A stretch of 64,000 nucleotides of DNA, taken from assembly GCF_014648915.1 (NCBI RefSeq), contig NZ_BMSA01000003.1, positions 372,001 to 436,000 on the forward strand, written 5' to 3'. Position numbers and translations under genes: made by a program. Shown piece by piece: positions 1 through 9,256 of this stretch. Below the pieces are notes generated by a model. The model made no database searches, had not been told where the DNA came from, and was given only the letters and a program-made list of their open reading frames with translations. Each line of letters starts with the position of its first letter. The first letter of the stretch is position 1. The stretch comes from Streptomyces phaeofaciens (GTDB lineage: Bacteria > Actinomycetota > Actinomycetes > Streptomycetales > Streptomycetaceae).

Positions 1-1
1 C

Positions 2-1537
2 ATCTACTTCACCTGGGCTCACAACACCCGTGACCCGCGCCAGATCGCGGACCTCTCCAACGGCATCCAGCGGGCCTCCCTGGGGCAGCCGCGCGGGCTG
101 CCGGTGCTGATCTCGACCGACCAGGAGCACGGCATCGTCTGCCGGGTCGGCGCACCCGCGACCCTCTTCCCCGGCGCGATGGCCCTCGGCGCCGGCGGCT
201 CCCGGGCGGACGCCCGCACGCTGGGCCGGATCGCCGGCCGCGAGCTGCGCGCGATGGGCGTCCGGCAGAACTACTCCCCGGTGGCCGACGTCAATGTGAA
301 CCCGGCCAACCCGGTCATCGGCGTGCGCTCCTTCGGCGCCGACCCGCGGGCGGCGGGCACCCTGGCGGCGGCCGAGGTGCGCGGGTACCAGGCGTCCGGG
401 GTGGCGGCGACCGCCAAGCACTTCCCCGGGCACGGGGACACCGCCGTGGACAGCCACACCGGTTTCCCGGTCATCACCCACACCCGTGACGAGTGGGAGC
501 GGCTGGACGCCGTACCCTTCCGGGCGGCGATCGCGGCCGGCATCGACTCGATCATGACCGGGCACCTGCTGGTCCCCTCTCTCGACGACTCCGGCGACCC
601 GGCCACCCTCTCCCGCCCGATCGTCACCGGCGTCCTGCGCGAACAGCTCGGCTACGACGGGGTGGTGGTCACCGACGCGCTCGGCATGGCGGGCGTGCGC
701 ACCAAGTACGGCGACGACCGGGTGCCGGTGCTCGCGCTGAAGGCGGGCGTGGACCAGCTCCTCGACCCGCCCGACCTGGCCGTCGCCTGGAACGCCGTCC
801 TGAAGGCCGTGCGGGACGGGGAACTCGCCGAGGAGCGGCTCGACTCGGCGGTGCTGCGGATCCTGCGGCTGAAGGAGCGGCTCGGGCTGCTCGACGCGCC
901 GTACGCCGATCCCGCCGCCGTCCCCCGTGTGGTGGGCCGGCGCACGCATCGCGCGGCGGCCGACCGGATCGCGGCGGGGACCACGACCCTGCTGGTCAAC
1001 GAGGGCCGGACGCTCCCCCTGTCGCCTGGGACGCAGCGACGGCTGCTGGTCGTGGGCGCCGATCCGGCCTCCCCGTCCGGCACCACGGGCCCGCCCACCG
1101 GTGTCCTGGCGGCCGCGTTCACCGCGCTGGGGTTCACGGCGACCACCCTCGCCACCGGTACGGCGCCGTCGGCCGGGACGATCGCGCGGGCGGTGACGGC
1201 GGCGGGCGGCGCCGACGCGGTGGTGGTGGCGACCTACAACGTCACCGCGGACAGCCCGCAGCGCACGCTGGTGGAACGGCTGGTGGCGACCGGCCGGCCG
1301 GTGGTGGCGGTCGCGGTGCGCAACCCGTACGACGTGGCCCAGCTGCCCCTGGTGAAGGGCTTCGTGGCCGCCTACTCCTGGACCGACGTCGAACTGCGGG
1401 CCGCCGCCCGGGTGATCGCGGGGGCCGCGGCCCCGCACGGGCGGCTGCCGGTGCCGGTGCGGCGGGCGGACGATCCGACGCAGGTGCTGTACCCGACGGG
1501 GCACGGCCTGACGTATCCGGCGTACGCCGCCCGCTGA
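2..1537 (+). CDS. glycoside hydrolase family 3 protein (beta-N-acetylhexosaminidase type), 5' truncated
   Basis: The reading frame is open from base 2, so the N-terminus lies left of the window. The visible part (511 residues) carries the NagZ-type GH3 signature KHFPGHGD followed by DSH, whose His/Asp pair is the general acid/base in bacterial beta-N-acetylglucosaminidases. The nucleophile motif VVVTDALGM follows. After the TIM barrel a second alpha/beta domain runs to the stop. By family it should release terminal GlcNAc from chitin- or peptidoglycan-derived oligosaccharides. An exported location is likely but the signal region is not visible. GH3 assignment is secure; the exact sugar is inferred from the motif. 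Confidence 0.9.
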   Translation: MYFTWAHNTRDPRQIADLSNGIQRASLGQPRGLPVLISTDQEHGIVCRVGAPATLFPGAMALGAGGSRADARTLGRIAGRELRAMGVRQNYSPVADVNVNPANPVIGVRSFGADPRAAGTLAAAEVRGYQASGVAATAKHFPGHGDTAVDSHTGFPVITHTRDEWERLDAVPFRAAIAAGIDSIMTGHLLVPSLDDSGDPATLSRPIVTGVLREQLGYDGVVVTDALGMAGVRTKYGDDRVPVLALKAGVDQLLDPPDLAVAWNAVLKAVRDGELAEERLDSAVLRILRLKERLGLLDAPYADPAAVPRVVGRRTHRAAADRIAAGTTTLLVNEGRTLPLSPGTQRRLLVVGADPASPSGTTGPPTGVLAAAFTALGFTATTLATGTAPSAGTIARAVTAAGGADAVVVATYNVTADSPQRTLVERLVATGRPVVAVAVRNPYDVAQLPLVKGFVAAYSWTDVELRAAARVIAGAAAPHGRLPVPVRRADDPTQVLYPTGHGLTYPAYAAR

Positions 1538-1628
1538 TCACACCCCCCGCACCGCGCGCAAAGCGCCGCGCCCCGGCTGGCGTGCCCCGCTCCCGCGGGT
1601 CACGCTGGTCCGGGGTGCGGGTGGGGGA

Positions 1629-2243
1629 ATGACGATGCACGACAGACGGTGGGCGGGGTGTGCGGGGGCGCTGTTCGCGCTGTTCCTGGCGGGATGCCAG
1701 GCACCGGCGGAGGAGCGCCTTCCGGCCGGACCGTCGGGTTCCGCCCCGGTGGCGGCCGGGTCCGGCTTCGGCACGGTGTTCCTCGGGGCCGGCGAGTGCA
1801 GTTCGTTCGGGACGACCCGGTTCACCGAGGTGCCGTGCGGCGGGGAACGGGCGGCCGCCCGGGTCGTGGCGCGGCACGACGGGACGGCCGGCCAGGGCCC
1901 GCCGTGTCCGCCGGCCACCGACTTCGTGCTGCACATCGGCGCGCAGGCCGCCGGGGACGGCACCGCCGCCGTCCCGCCGGGCTACGCCTGTATGCGCAAC
2001 CTCCAGCCCCCGCACCCGGGCGACCCGGGCGCGGGCGGCGGTCCGCGCACCACCGTCGGTGACTGCGTCTACGACGTGGGCGGCGGTCAGGTGCGCGAGA
2101 CCGCGTGCGACGGGTCGGGGGTGCGCGCACCGCAGTACAAGGTGGTGAGGGCCGTGGCCGCGCGGGCGAAGTGCCCGGCGTCCACGGCCCTCTACGTCCA
2201 GCTCGGCGGCCCGGATCCGGTGGGATGCGCGCGTCCGGTCTGA
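1629..2243 (+). CDS. putative secreted lipoprotein of unknown function
   Basis: 204 residues starting ATG ACG ATG; a start at the second ATG (1635) is equally possible. The N-terminus has an arginine pair, a hydrophobic stretch and a lipobox-like LFLAGC, so the Cys near residue 22 is probably lipidated and the protein anchored outside the membrane. The mature part is rich in Gly, Pro and Ala with several cysteines (GECSSFG, VPCGG, PPCPP, YACM, GDCVYD, ETACDG), suggesting disulfide bonds. I recognise no domain. It follows the GH3 gene by 91 bases on the same strand. Confidence 0.65.
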   Translation: MTMHDRRWAGCAGALFALFLAGCQAPAEERLPAGPSGSAPVAAGSGFGTVFLGAGECSSFGTTRFTEVPCGGERAAARVVARHDGTAGQGPPCPPATDFVLHIGAQAAGDGTAAVPPGYACMRNLQPPHPGDPGAGGGPRTTVGDCVYDVGGGQVRETACDGSGVRAPQYKVVRAVAARAKCPASTALYVQLGGPDPVGCARPV

Positions 2244-2305
2244 CGCTGTCTCAGTACGGTGTGCTCAGCGCGGTGTTCTCGGTGCGCCGTCGCGGTGTCA
2301 CGGTG

Positions 2306-3718
2306 TCACGGGCGCAGTGCGGGCTCGCGCTCCACGTCCCGGACGTCCAGCTTCGCGTCGAACCTCGCGAGGGGCTTCGCCTGCGCCACGGCGGTGGCGG
2401 AGACGCCCGCCCACTCCAGGATGCGGGCGGTGGCCAGTTCCTTCTGGTCGGCGACCAGTCCGGCGACGTTCGCGCCGTGGTTCAGGCCGGGCGCCGTGAA
2501 CACGTAGGAGTCCTTCGCGCCCTTGCCGAGGCGGAACCGCTCGGCGCCCCACGGGTCGTTCTGGCCGTAGACGAAGAGCATGTGCCGGGCGTTGTGCCTG
2601 ACCCAGGTGTCGACGTCCCGCATCGCCCCCGGCTGGAACTTCATGGAGATGTCGCGGGGGACGAAGTTGCGCGGGGGCTGGTAGCCGTAGCGGACGTACT
2701 GCTTCTCGATGTGCGGGAAGCGGATCGTCGGCGCGCCCAGCTGGGTACCGGCCTGGTAGTAGTACGGGGTGTACGGGGTCAGGCCCTGGTCCGTGTAGAA
2801 CGAGAACCCGGAGATCGTGTCCACCGAGGTCCAGATCTCGTCGTCGGTCGCGTTCTTGGCGTCCGCCGGGATCGTGGCGCAGTCGGACAGCAGGCTGTAC
2901 TGCCAGAAGCCCCAGACGTAGTCGAGGACGACGGCCTCGTAGGCGCGGTCCAGGCTGCCGATGGTGTCGAAGGTGAAGCCCTCGGCCGCCGCGTACTCGG
3001 CGTACTTCTTCTCCAGCGGCTCACGGCGTACCAGCGCCTCGCGCTGCACGGCGTTCAGCCGGTCGCGGCACTCCTTGGTGCCGACCTGGGCGAAGAAGCG
3101 GTCGTAGGCCGAGTCCTCGTCGTTCACGACGTCGTTGGGGGCGACGTAGGCCACCACGCCGTCCATGTCCTTCGGGTAGAAGCGCTCGTAGTAGGTGGCA
3201 GTCATGCCGCCCTTGGAACCGCCCGTGGAGATCCAGTTCTCGGCGTAGACCGTCTTCAGGGCCTTGAAGATGCGGTGCTGGTCACTGGCCGCCTGCCAGA
3301 TGTCGAGCTTGGACCAGTCCGCCGGGTCGGGGCGGGACGGGGTGAAGTAGCGGTACTCCATGGAGACCTGGTTGCCGTCCACGATCTGGGTGGGTTCGCG
3401 GCGGCCGGGGTTGGTGGAGACGCTGTAGCCGCCGGTGTAGAAGACCGTGGGGCGGCTGACGTCCTTGTGCAGCACGGTGATCCGCTGCTGGAACGTGCCC
3501 TTGGACGGGTGCCGGTGGTCGATCGGCTGGGTGTAGTTCAGGACGAAGAAGCGGTAGCCGGGGTACGGCTTCTCCTGGATCAGGCTCATGCCCGGTATCG
3601 CGAGCAGCCGGTCCTTGATGTCGGTGGCCTCCGGCTCGGCGGCTGTTGCCGCCCCCGCCGTGCTCAGCGTGCCTATCAGCACGGTGAGCGCGAGCAGCCA
3701 TCTGAGCGCCTTGCGCAT
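2306..3718 (-). CDS. secreted S37-family tripeptidyl aminopeptidase
   Basis: 470 residues with a Sec signal peptide of about 27 residues ending AATAA. The alpha/beta-hydrolase elbow GGSKGGM places the nucleophile at Ser168. Later segments VYGQNDPWGAERF and GLNHGAN fit the acidic and histidine positions of the S37 (PS-10) peptidases, which remove tripeptides from the N-termini of secreted proteins in Streptomyces. Length matches the family. The gene is monocistronic and convergent with the lipoprotein gene to its left. Family confidence is high; physiological substrates are unknown. Confidence 0.88.
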   Translation of the reverse strand: MRKALRWLLALTVLIGTLSTAGAATAAEPEATDIKDRLLAIPGMSLIQEKPYPGYRFFVLNYTQPIDHRHPSKGTFQQRITVLHKDVSRPTVFYTGGYSVSTNPGRREPTQIVDGNQVSMEYRYFTPSRPDPADWSKLDIWQAASDQHRIFKALKTVYAENWISTGGSKGGMTATYYERFYPKDMDGVVAYVAPNDVVNDEDSAYDRFFAQVGTKECRDRLNAVQREALVRREPLEKKYAEYAAAEGFTFDTIGSLDRAYEAVVLDYVWGFWQYSLLSDCATIPADAKNATDDEIWTSVDTISGFSFYTDQGLTPYTPYYYQAGTQLGAPTIRFPHIEKQYVRYGYQPPRNFVPRDISMKFQPGAMRDVDTWVRHNARHMLFVYGQNDPWGAERFRLGKGAKDSYVFTAPGLNHGANVAGLVADQKELATARILEWAGVSATAVAQAKPLARFDAKLDVRDVEREPALRP

Positions 3719-3812
3719 GCGCGTGCACCCTTCCCCTGTGAGACAGATGTGCGCCGGAAGCTATCGGAGCAACACCCTTCACACCAGAGGGGGTTGGGCC
3801 ATGGCGTGGCGT

Positions 3813-4205
3813 TCAGCAGAGAATCCAGCCGGAACCGCCCGAGTCCCGCCCGACCCAGCCCTTCACCCATACGCAGCGATGTCCGGCATAGACCTGCACC
3901 GCCGGGGAGCTACGGGCGTGTTTGCGCCCCTTCCGCACCGCGACATGACCGCGCGCCTGCACACTGACGGTGATCTTCCGCTTCGCGCCGGGGTGCTGCG
4001 CGAAGGTACGGGCGCAGACCCGGCCGCCGGTCTTGTAGATGTGCACGAAGCCGTTGGGGAACGCCACCGTGCGCACCTTGCGCATCCCGTCGCAGGACAC
4101 GGGCGCGGCCTGGGCGGTCCCCGGCGCCAGGAGGCCGAGGAGCACGGCCGCGACCACCACGGCGGGCAGCGCCGCCGCCCACCGGCGTATCGCACCTACA
4201 ACCAC
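3813..4205 (-). CDS. small basic secreted protein, unknown function
   Basis: I chose the GTG at 4205 because a strong purine-rich site (GGGGAGGGG) sits just upstream and the resulting N-terminus is a textbook signal peptide ending at GTAQA. An upstream GTG at 4259 would add 18 residues but lacks a ribosome binding site. The mature protein is about 95 residues, very basic, with four cysteines (SCDGM, RVCAR, HRCVW and a C-terminal ILC), suggesting two disulfides. No known domain is recognisable. Its terminal Cys is the last residue. It lies between the S37 peptidase and the ABC transporter, all on the minus strand. Confidence 0.6.
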   Translation of the reverse strand: MVVGAIRRWAAALPAVVVAAVLLGLLAPGTAQAAPVSCDGMRKVRTVAFPNGFVHIYKTGGRVCARTFAQHPGAKRKITVSVQARGHVAVRKGRKHARSSPAVQVYAGHRCVWVKGWVGRDSGGSGWILC

Positions 4206-4286
4206 GGTCCCCGCCCCTCCCCGCCGCACCGTCTTCACCGTACTGATGTACGGACGCACGACATATGTCGGATGGTTGCGCGGTCG

Positions 4287-7200
4287 TCACCGGGTCGCGC
4301 CGACGGGCTCCTCGGGCTCGCCCTCGCCGACGAAGGTCCGCCACAGGCGGGCGTACCGGCCGTCGCGGGCGAGCAGCTCGTCGTGGGTGCCGTCCTCGGC
4401 GACCCGGCCGTGGTCCATGACCACCACCCGGTCCGCGCGGGCCGCGGTGGTCAGCCGGTGGGCGACCACGAGCGTGGTACGGCGGCCCGCCAGCCGGTCG
4501 GTGGCCTGGTTGACCTGGGCCTCGGTGGCCAGGTCCAGGGCCGCGGTGGCCTCGTCGAGGAGCAGCACGTCGGGGTCGACCAGCTCGGCCCGGGCCAGCG
4601 CGATCAGCTGGCGCTGGCCGGCGGAGAGGTTGCGGCCGCGCTCGGCGACCTCGTGGAGGTAGCCGCCGTCGAGCGTCGCGATCATCTCGTGCGCGCCGAC
4701 CGACCGGGCCGCCGCCTCCACCTCGGCGTCGCCGGCCTCGGGCCGGCCGTAGGCGATCGCGTCACGGACGGTGCCGGGGAAGAGGTACGCCTCCTGCGGC
4801 ACCACGCCGAGCCGGTGCCGGTACGAGGTGAGGTCGAGGGCGCGCAGATCCGTGCCGTCGACCGTGACCCGGCCGCCGGTCGGGTCGTAGAACCGGGCCA
4901 CCAGCTTCACCAGGGTCGACTTGCCGGCGCCGGTCTCGCCGACGAACGCGACGGTCTGGCCGGCCGGGATGCGCAGGTCGATGCCGCCCAGCGCCTCCTC
5001 GGGGTCGTCGGCGGAGCCGTACGCGAAGCGCACGTCCTCGAAGGCGATCTCGCCGCGCAGGGAGAGCACCTCCAGCGGCTCGTCCGCGGACTTCGTGGAC
5101 GTCGGCTCCCGCAGCAGCTCCTGGATACGGCCGAGCGAGACGGTCGCCTGCTGGTAGCCGTCGAACACCTGGGAGAGCTGCTGGACCGGGGCGAAGAACA
5201 GGTCGATGTAGAGCAGGTAGGCCACCAGCGCGCCGGTCGTCAGGGTCGCCGCGTCCACCCGGCCGGCGCCCGCGATCAGCACGGCGGCCGCCGCGACCGA
5301 CGACAGCAGCTGGACGAACGGGAAGTAGACCGATATCAGCCACTGGCCCCGGATCCGCGCCTGACGGTAGCTGTCGCTGCGCTCCGCGAACCGCGCCCCT
5401 CCGTCCCGCTCCCGGCGGAAGGCCTGCACGATCCGCAGCCCGGCCACCGACTCCTGGAGGTCGGCGTTGACCAGCGACACCCGCTCGCGGGCCAGTTCGT
5501 ACGCCTTCACGCTCGCCCGGCGGAAGAAGTAGGTGGCGACGATCAGCGGCGGCAGCGTCGCGAAGACGACCAGGGCCAGCTCGACGTCGATCACCAGCAG
5601 CGCGCCCATGATGCCGAAGAAGGTGACGACCGAGACGAACGCCGTGACCAGGCCGGTCTGGAGGAAGGTCGAGAGGGCGTCGACGTCCGTCGTCATCCTC
5701 GTCATGATCCGGCCGGTCAGCTCCCGCTCGTAGTAGTCGAGCCCGAGCCGCTGGAGCTGGGCGAAGATCTTCAGCCGCAGCGTGTAGAGAACGCGTTCGC
5801 CGGTCCGGCCGGTCATCCGGGTCTCGCCCGTCTGCGCGGCCCACTGCACCAGCACGGTCAGCAGCCCGAGCAGCGAGGCCGCCCAGACGGCGCCCAGGGC
5901 CGCCCGGGTGACGCCCTGGTCGATGCCGTGCCGGATCAGCACGGGCAGCAGCAGGCCCATGCCGGCGTCCAGGGCGACCAGGCCCAGGCTGATCAGCAGC
6001 GGCGGACCGAAGCCGCGCAGCAGCCGGCGCAGGCCGTACGACTCCTCGGCGGTGACCGCGCGGGCCTCGTCGACGTCCGGGACGTCGGCCGCGGGCGGCA
6101 GCGCCTCGACCTGGGCCAGCAGCTCCGGGGTGGCGGGCATGCCGTCCGTCGCGGCGTCCCGCGGCACCCGCTCCCCCGCCCAGAGCCTGGGGGTGATGCC
6201 GCGCTCGGCGTCGAACTCGGCGTCCAGCTCGTCGCGGACGGAGGTGTCCTCGTCGGGCGCGGCCTGCGGGGCGTGCCCGGGGGAGACACCGCCCAGCTCG
6301 TCCGGGTCGGTGAGCAGCCTGCGGTACAGCGCCGAGCGCTCCTGGAGTTCCTCGTGGGTGCCGAGGTCGGCGAGCCGGCCCGCGTCGAGGACGGCGATCC
6401 GGTCGGCGAGGCCGAGGGTGGAGCGGCGATGGGCGATGAGGAGGGTGGTGCGCCCCTCCATGACCTGTTTCAGGGCCTCGTGGATCTCGTGCTCGACCTG
6501 CGCGTCCACCGCGGAGGTCGCGTCGTCCAGGACCAGCAGGCGCGGGTCGGTGAGGATCGCGCGGGCCAGGGCGACGCGCTGGCGCTGGCCGCCGGAGAGG
6601 GTCAGACCGTGCTCGCCGACCTTGGTGTCGTACCCGTCGGGCAGCTCGGCGATGAACCGGTCGGCCTGGGCGGCCCGGGCGGCGGCCTCGATCTCCTCCT
6701 GGCCGGCGTCGGGACGGCCGTACGCGATGTTGGCGCGGATCGTGTCGGAGAAGAGGAAGGAGTCCTCGGGGACCAGGCCGATCGCGGCGCGCAGCGAGTC
6801 GAGGGTGAGTTCGCGGACGTCGTGGCCGCCGATCAGGACGGCTCCCCGGGTGACGTCGTAGAAGCGGGGCAGGAGCAGGGAGACGGTGGACTTGCCGGAG
6901 CCGGAGGAGCCGACCACCGCGAGGGTCTCGCCCGGGCGGATCTCGAAGCTCAGCCCGTCCAGGACGGGGCGGCCGGCGTCGTAGCCGAAACGGACGTCGT
7001 CGAACTCGACGGTGGCGGGGGCGTCGGCCGGGAGTTCCTTGGTGCCGTCGGTCATCGACGGCTCGGTGTCGATCAGCTCCAGGACGCGCTCGGTGCCCGC
7101 CCGCGCCTGCTGGCCGACGGTGAGGACCATCGCCAGCATGCGGACCGGGCCGACCAGCTGGGCGAGGTAGGTGGAGAACGCGACGAACGTGCCGAGGGTG

Positions 7201-8015
7201 ATGTGCCCGCCCACCGCGAGCCAGCCCCCCAGGGCCAGCATCGCGACCTGGCCGAGCGCCGGCACGGCCTGGAGGGCGGGGGTGTACCTGCTGTTCAGCC
7301 GGATGGTGCGCAGCCGTCCCGCGAAGAGCTTGCGGCCGACCTCCCGGAGCTTCCCGGTCTCCTGGTCCTCCTGCCCGAAGCCCTTCACCACGCGGACACC
7401 GCTGACGGCCCCGTCGACCACCCCCGCGACGGCCGCGGCCTGCGCCTGGGCGTACCAGGTGGCGGGGTGGAGCCTGCTGCGGCTGCGCCGGGCGATCCAC
7501 CACAGGGCGGGGGCGACGGCGAGCGCGACCAGGGTGAGCGGCAGGGACAGCCAGGCCATCACCACGAGGGAGATCACGAAGAGGGCGATGTTCCCGATGG
7601 TCATCGGGAGCATGAAGAGCAGGCCCTGGATGAGCTGGAGGTCGCTGGTGGCCCGGCCGACGACCTGGCCGGTGGACAGCTCGTCCTGGCGGCGGCCGTC
7701 GAGCCGGGTGATCGTCCCGTACATCTCGGTGCGCAGGTCGTGCTGGACGTCGAGGGCGAGCCGGCCGCCGTAGTAGCGGCGGACGTAGGTGAAGGCGTAG
7801 ACGAGGACGGCGGCCCCGATCAGGGTGGCGGCCCAGGGCGCCATGTCACGGGTGTGCCCGCCGATGACGTCGTCGATGATCACCTTGGTGACCAGCGGGA
7901 CCAGCGCCATGACGGCCATGCCGACGAGGGAGGAGCCGAGAGCGAGGACGACGTCCTTGGGATACCGCCAGGCGTATCCCGCCAGTCGCCGTGCCCATCC
8001 CCGTGTGTCGCTCAC
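4287..8015 (-). CDS. fused ABC exporter (TMD-NBD-TMD-NBD)
   Basis: 1242 residues, two complete half-transporters fused head to tail. Half 1 has membrane helices in about residues 20-300, Walker A GSSGSGKST at 369-377, signature LSGGQ at 473-477, Walker B ending D497-D498 and H529. Half 2 has helices in about 670-960, Walker A GETGAGKST at 1026-1034, signature LSAGQ at 1130-1134 and Walker B ending D1154-E1155. A charged linker (about 571-660) joins them. The catalytic Glu of half 1 is Asp and its Q-loop Gln is Glu417, so one nucleotide site is degenerate as in heterodimeric multidrug/lipid exporters. Substrate unknown. Confidence 0.95.
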   Translation of the reverse strand: MSDTRGWARRLAGYAWRYPKDVVLALGSSLVGMAVMALVPLVTKVIIDDVIGGHTRDMAPWAATLIGAAVLVYAFTYVRRYYGGRLALDVQHDLRTEMYGTITRLDGRRQDELSTGQVVGRATSDLQLIQGLLFMLPMTIGNIALFVISLVVMAWLSLPLTLVALAVAPALWWIARRSRSRLHPATWYAQAQAAAVAGVVDGAVSGVRVVKGFGQEDQETGKLREVGRKLFAGRLRTIRLNSRYTPALQAVPALGQVAMLALGGWLAVGGHITLGTFVAFSTYLAQLVGPVRMLAMVLTVGQQARAGTERVLELIDTEPSMTDGTKELPADAPATVEFDDVRFGYDAGRPVLDGLSFEIRPGETLAVVGSSGSGKSTVSLLLPRFYDVTRGAVLIGGHDVRELTLDSLRAAIGLVPEDSFLFSDTIRANIAYGRPDAGQEEIEAAARAAQADRFIAELPDGYDTKVGEHGLTLSGGQRQRVALARAILTDPRLLVLDDATSAVDAQVEHEIHEALKQVMEGRTTLLIAHRRSTLGLADRIAVLDAGRLADLGTHEELQERSALYRRLLTDPDELGGVSPGHAPQAAPDEDTSVRDELDAEFDAERGITPRLWAGERVPRDAATDGMPATPELLAQVEALPPAADVPDVDEARAVTAEESYGLRRLLRGFGPPLLISLGLVALDAGMGLLLPVLIRHGIDQGVTRAALGAVWAASLLGLLTVLVQWAAQTGETRMTGRTGERVLYTLRLKIFAQLQRLGLDYYERELTGRIMTRMTTDVDALSTFLQTGLVTAFVSVVTFFGIMGALLVIDVELALVVFATLPPLIVATYFFRRASVKAYELARERVSLVNADLQESVAGLRIVQAFRRERDGGARFAERSDSYRQARIRGQWLISVYFPFVQLLSSVAAAAVLIAGAGRVDAATLTTGALVAYLLYIDLFFAPVQQLSQVFDGYQQATVSLGRIQELLREPTSTKSADEPLEVLSLRGEIAFEDVRFAYGSADDPEEALGGIDLRIPAGQTVAFVGETGAGKSTLVKLVARFYDPTGGRVTVDGTDLRALDLTSYRHRLGVVPQEAYLFPGTVRDAIAYGRPEAGDAEVEAAARSVGAHEMIATLDGGYLHEVAERGRNLSAGQRQLIALARAELVDPDVLLLDEATAALDLATEAQVNQATDRLAGRRTTLVVAHRLTTAARADRVVVMDHGRVAEDGTHDELLARDGRYARLWRTFVGEGEPEEPVGATR

Positions 8016-8080
8016 GCCGGTGCCCTCCGCTTTCGCTGACCTGATCTACCGGAAGGCACCAACGCCGGCGGGGGGTGATT

Positions 8081-9136
8081 TCATCCCGCCGCAACAAACC
8101 GAGCGAGCGGTCGGACGCGTACCCGCAGGTCGTAGAAGCGGGTCGTCTGTACCGCGTTCTGGTTGTCGTCGCTGACCAGGAGGACCTTCAGCCGTCCCTT
8201 CGCGTACCCCGTGACGACCATGCCCTCGATGTTGTCCAGGAGCGGGTTCGGCTGGGGCTGCTTGGCGGTCGCTCCCTGTGACGGGCAGGTCACGAGGTCG
8301 GTGAGCAGGGTCTTCCCGACCAGGCGCACACCGCTCCCGCCGGTGAGGTTCTCGACGGCCGAGGTGTCCGTGGCGTGCCGGGGGTCGGCCAGGTAGAGGC
8401 GGACCGTGTTGCCGACGCCGGCCGTGAAGCCGCGCTCCAGGACGAGGAGGCGGCCGTCGGGGAGGGCCTGGATCTCGGGGACGCCGAGGCCGGGGTCGGT
8501 GCGGTAGGCGTACTGGGCGGCGAGCCGGAAGCGGCCCCGGTGCCGCTCCCAGGTCTGGAGGCGGACGATGCCGGCGCTGTCGCCGGAGAGCGCGTACTCC
8601 ATCGACGCGAGGAGGGTGCGGCCGCCGGGCAGCAGGGTCAGGCCCTCGAAGGTCTGGTTGGCGGTGGCGCGGCCGGCGGGGGCGACGAGCAGCGGGGCCG
8701 GGACGGGGAGCCGGTCGAGGATCCGGCCGTCGGCGCCGTAGCGGCGGATCGACGGCTCGGTCTCGGAGGTGATCAGCCGGGTGCCGTCGGCGTCGACGAC
8801 GAGACCCTCGCTGTCGAGCGCGGCACCGCTCTCGTCGGCGAGGGGCACGACCGAGGCCGGGGCGAGGGTGCGCGCGTCCAGACGGAAGAGGGAGGAGCGG
8901 TCGGAGAGCGCGGCGAGGGAGCCGTCCGTGTCGAGCGCGAGGGCGGAGAAGTTGCCGACGAAGGTGCCGTCGTACGTCGTCTTGTCGAGCGCGTCGGAGA
9001 AGTGGTCGAGGGAGACCGTGGGCGAACAGGCGCTGTCCGCCCGCGCGCCGGTGGCGTGGGCGGGCCCGGCGGCGGTGAGGGAGGCGGCCGCCGCCAGGCC
9101 GGCGGTCAGGGAGGCGAGTACGGTTCGCAGGCGCAT
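8081..9136 (-). CDS. secreted esterase-like activity of phytase family protein
   Basis: 351 residues from the ATG at 9136; an upstream in-frame GTG at 9145 would add three residues. A signal peptide of about 30 residues ends AGPAHA. The mature protein resembles the phytase-like esterase family: FSALALDTDGSLAALSDRS near the N-terminus, then repeated beta-propeller-like blades (EGLVVDADGTRLITSE, FEGLTLLPGGRTLLASMEY, IQALPDGRLLVLERG) ending in LLVSDDNQN. Members are extracellular and few have proven substrates. It is followed on the same strand by the fused ABC exporter, 65 bases away. Confidence 0.8.
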   Translation of the reverse strand: MRLRTVLASLTAGLAAAASLTAAGPAHATGARADSACSPTVSLDHFSDALDKTTYDGTFVGNFSALALDTDGSLAALSDRSSLFRLDARTLAPASVVPLADESGAALDSEGLVVDADGTRLITSETEPSIRRYGADGRILDRLPVPAPLLVAPAGRATANQTFEGLTLLPGGRTLLASMEYALSGDSAGIVRLQTWERHRGRFRLAAQYAYRTDPGLGVPEIQALPDGRLLVLERGFTAGVGNTVRLYLADPRHATDTSAVENLTGGSGVRLVGKTLLTDLVTCPSQGATAKQPQPNPLLDNIEGMVVTGYAKGRLKVLLVSDDNQNAVQTTRFYDLRVRVRPLARFVAAG

Positions 9137-9228
9137 GGGCGTCACCGTAGGGCGGGTCGGTGACGCGCGGTGGGCCGATGCGTGAAAGGTCGCCCGGTCC
9201 AGGACCGTTCAGGACTGTTCGGGACGGT

Positions 9229-9252
9229 CCCGGACGGGCCGGACGGTCCGGG
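9229..9252 (-). terminator. hairpin downstream of the beta-lactamase-like gene
   Basis: Arms CCCGGAC (9229-9235) and GTCCGGG (9246-9252) form a 7-bp stem with a 10-base loop just past the stop of the beta-lactamase-like gene. There is no T-run. The surrounding 9184-9260 is built of imperfect GGNCNGTTC-like copies, so alternative pairings exist. Confidence 0.4.
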
Positions 9253-9256
9253 CCGT

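Noticed and set aside
3588..8039. A 1483-codon plus-strand open frame opposite the ABC exporter
   Set aside because: It is the complement of a clear two-NBD ABC transporter. Its translation is Arg/Gly/Asp/Val-biased without domains, the usual artefact of third-position GC in Streptomyces.
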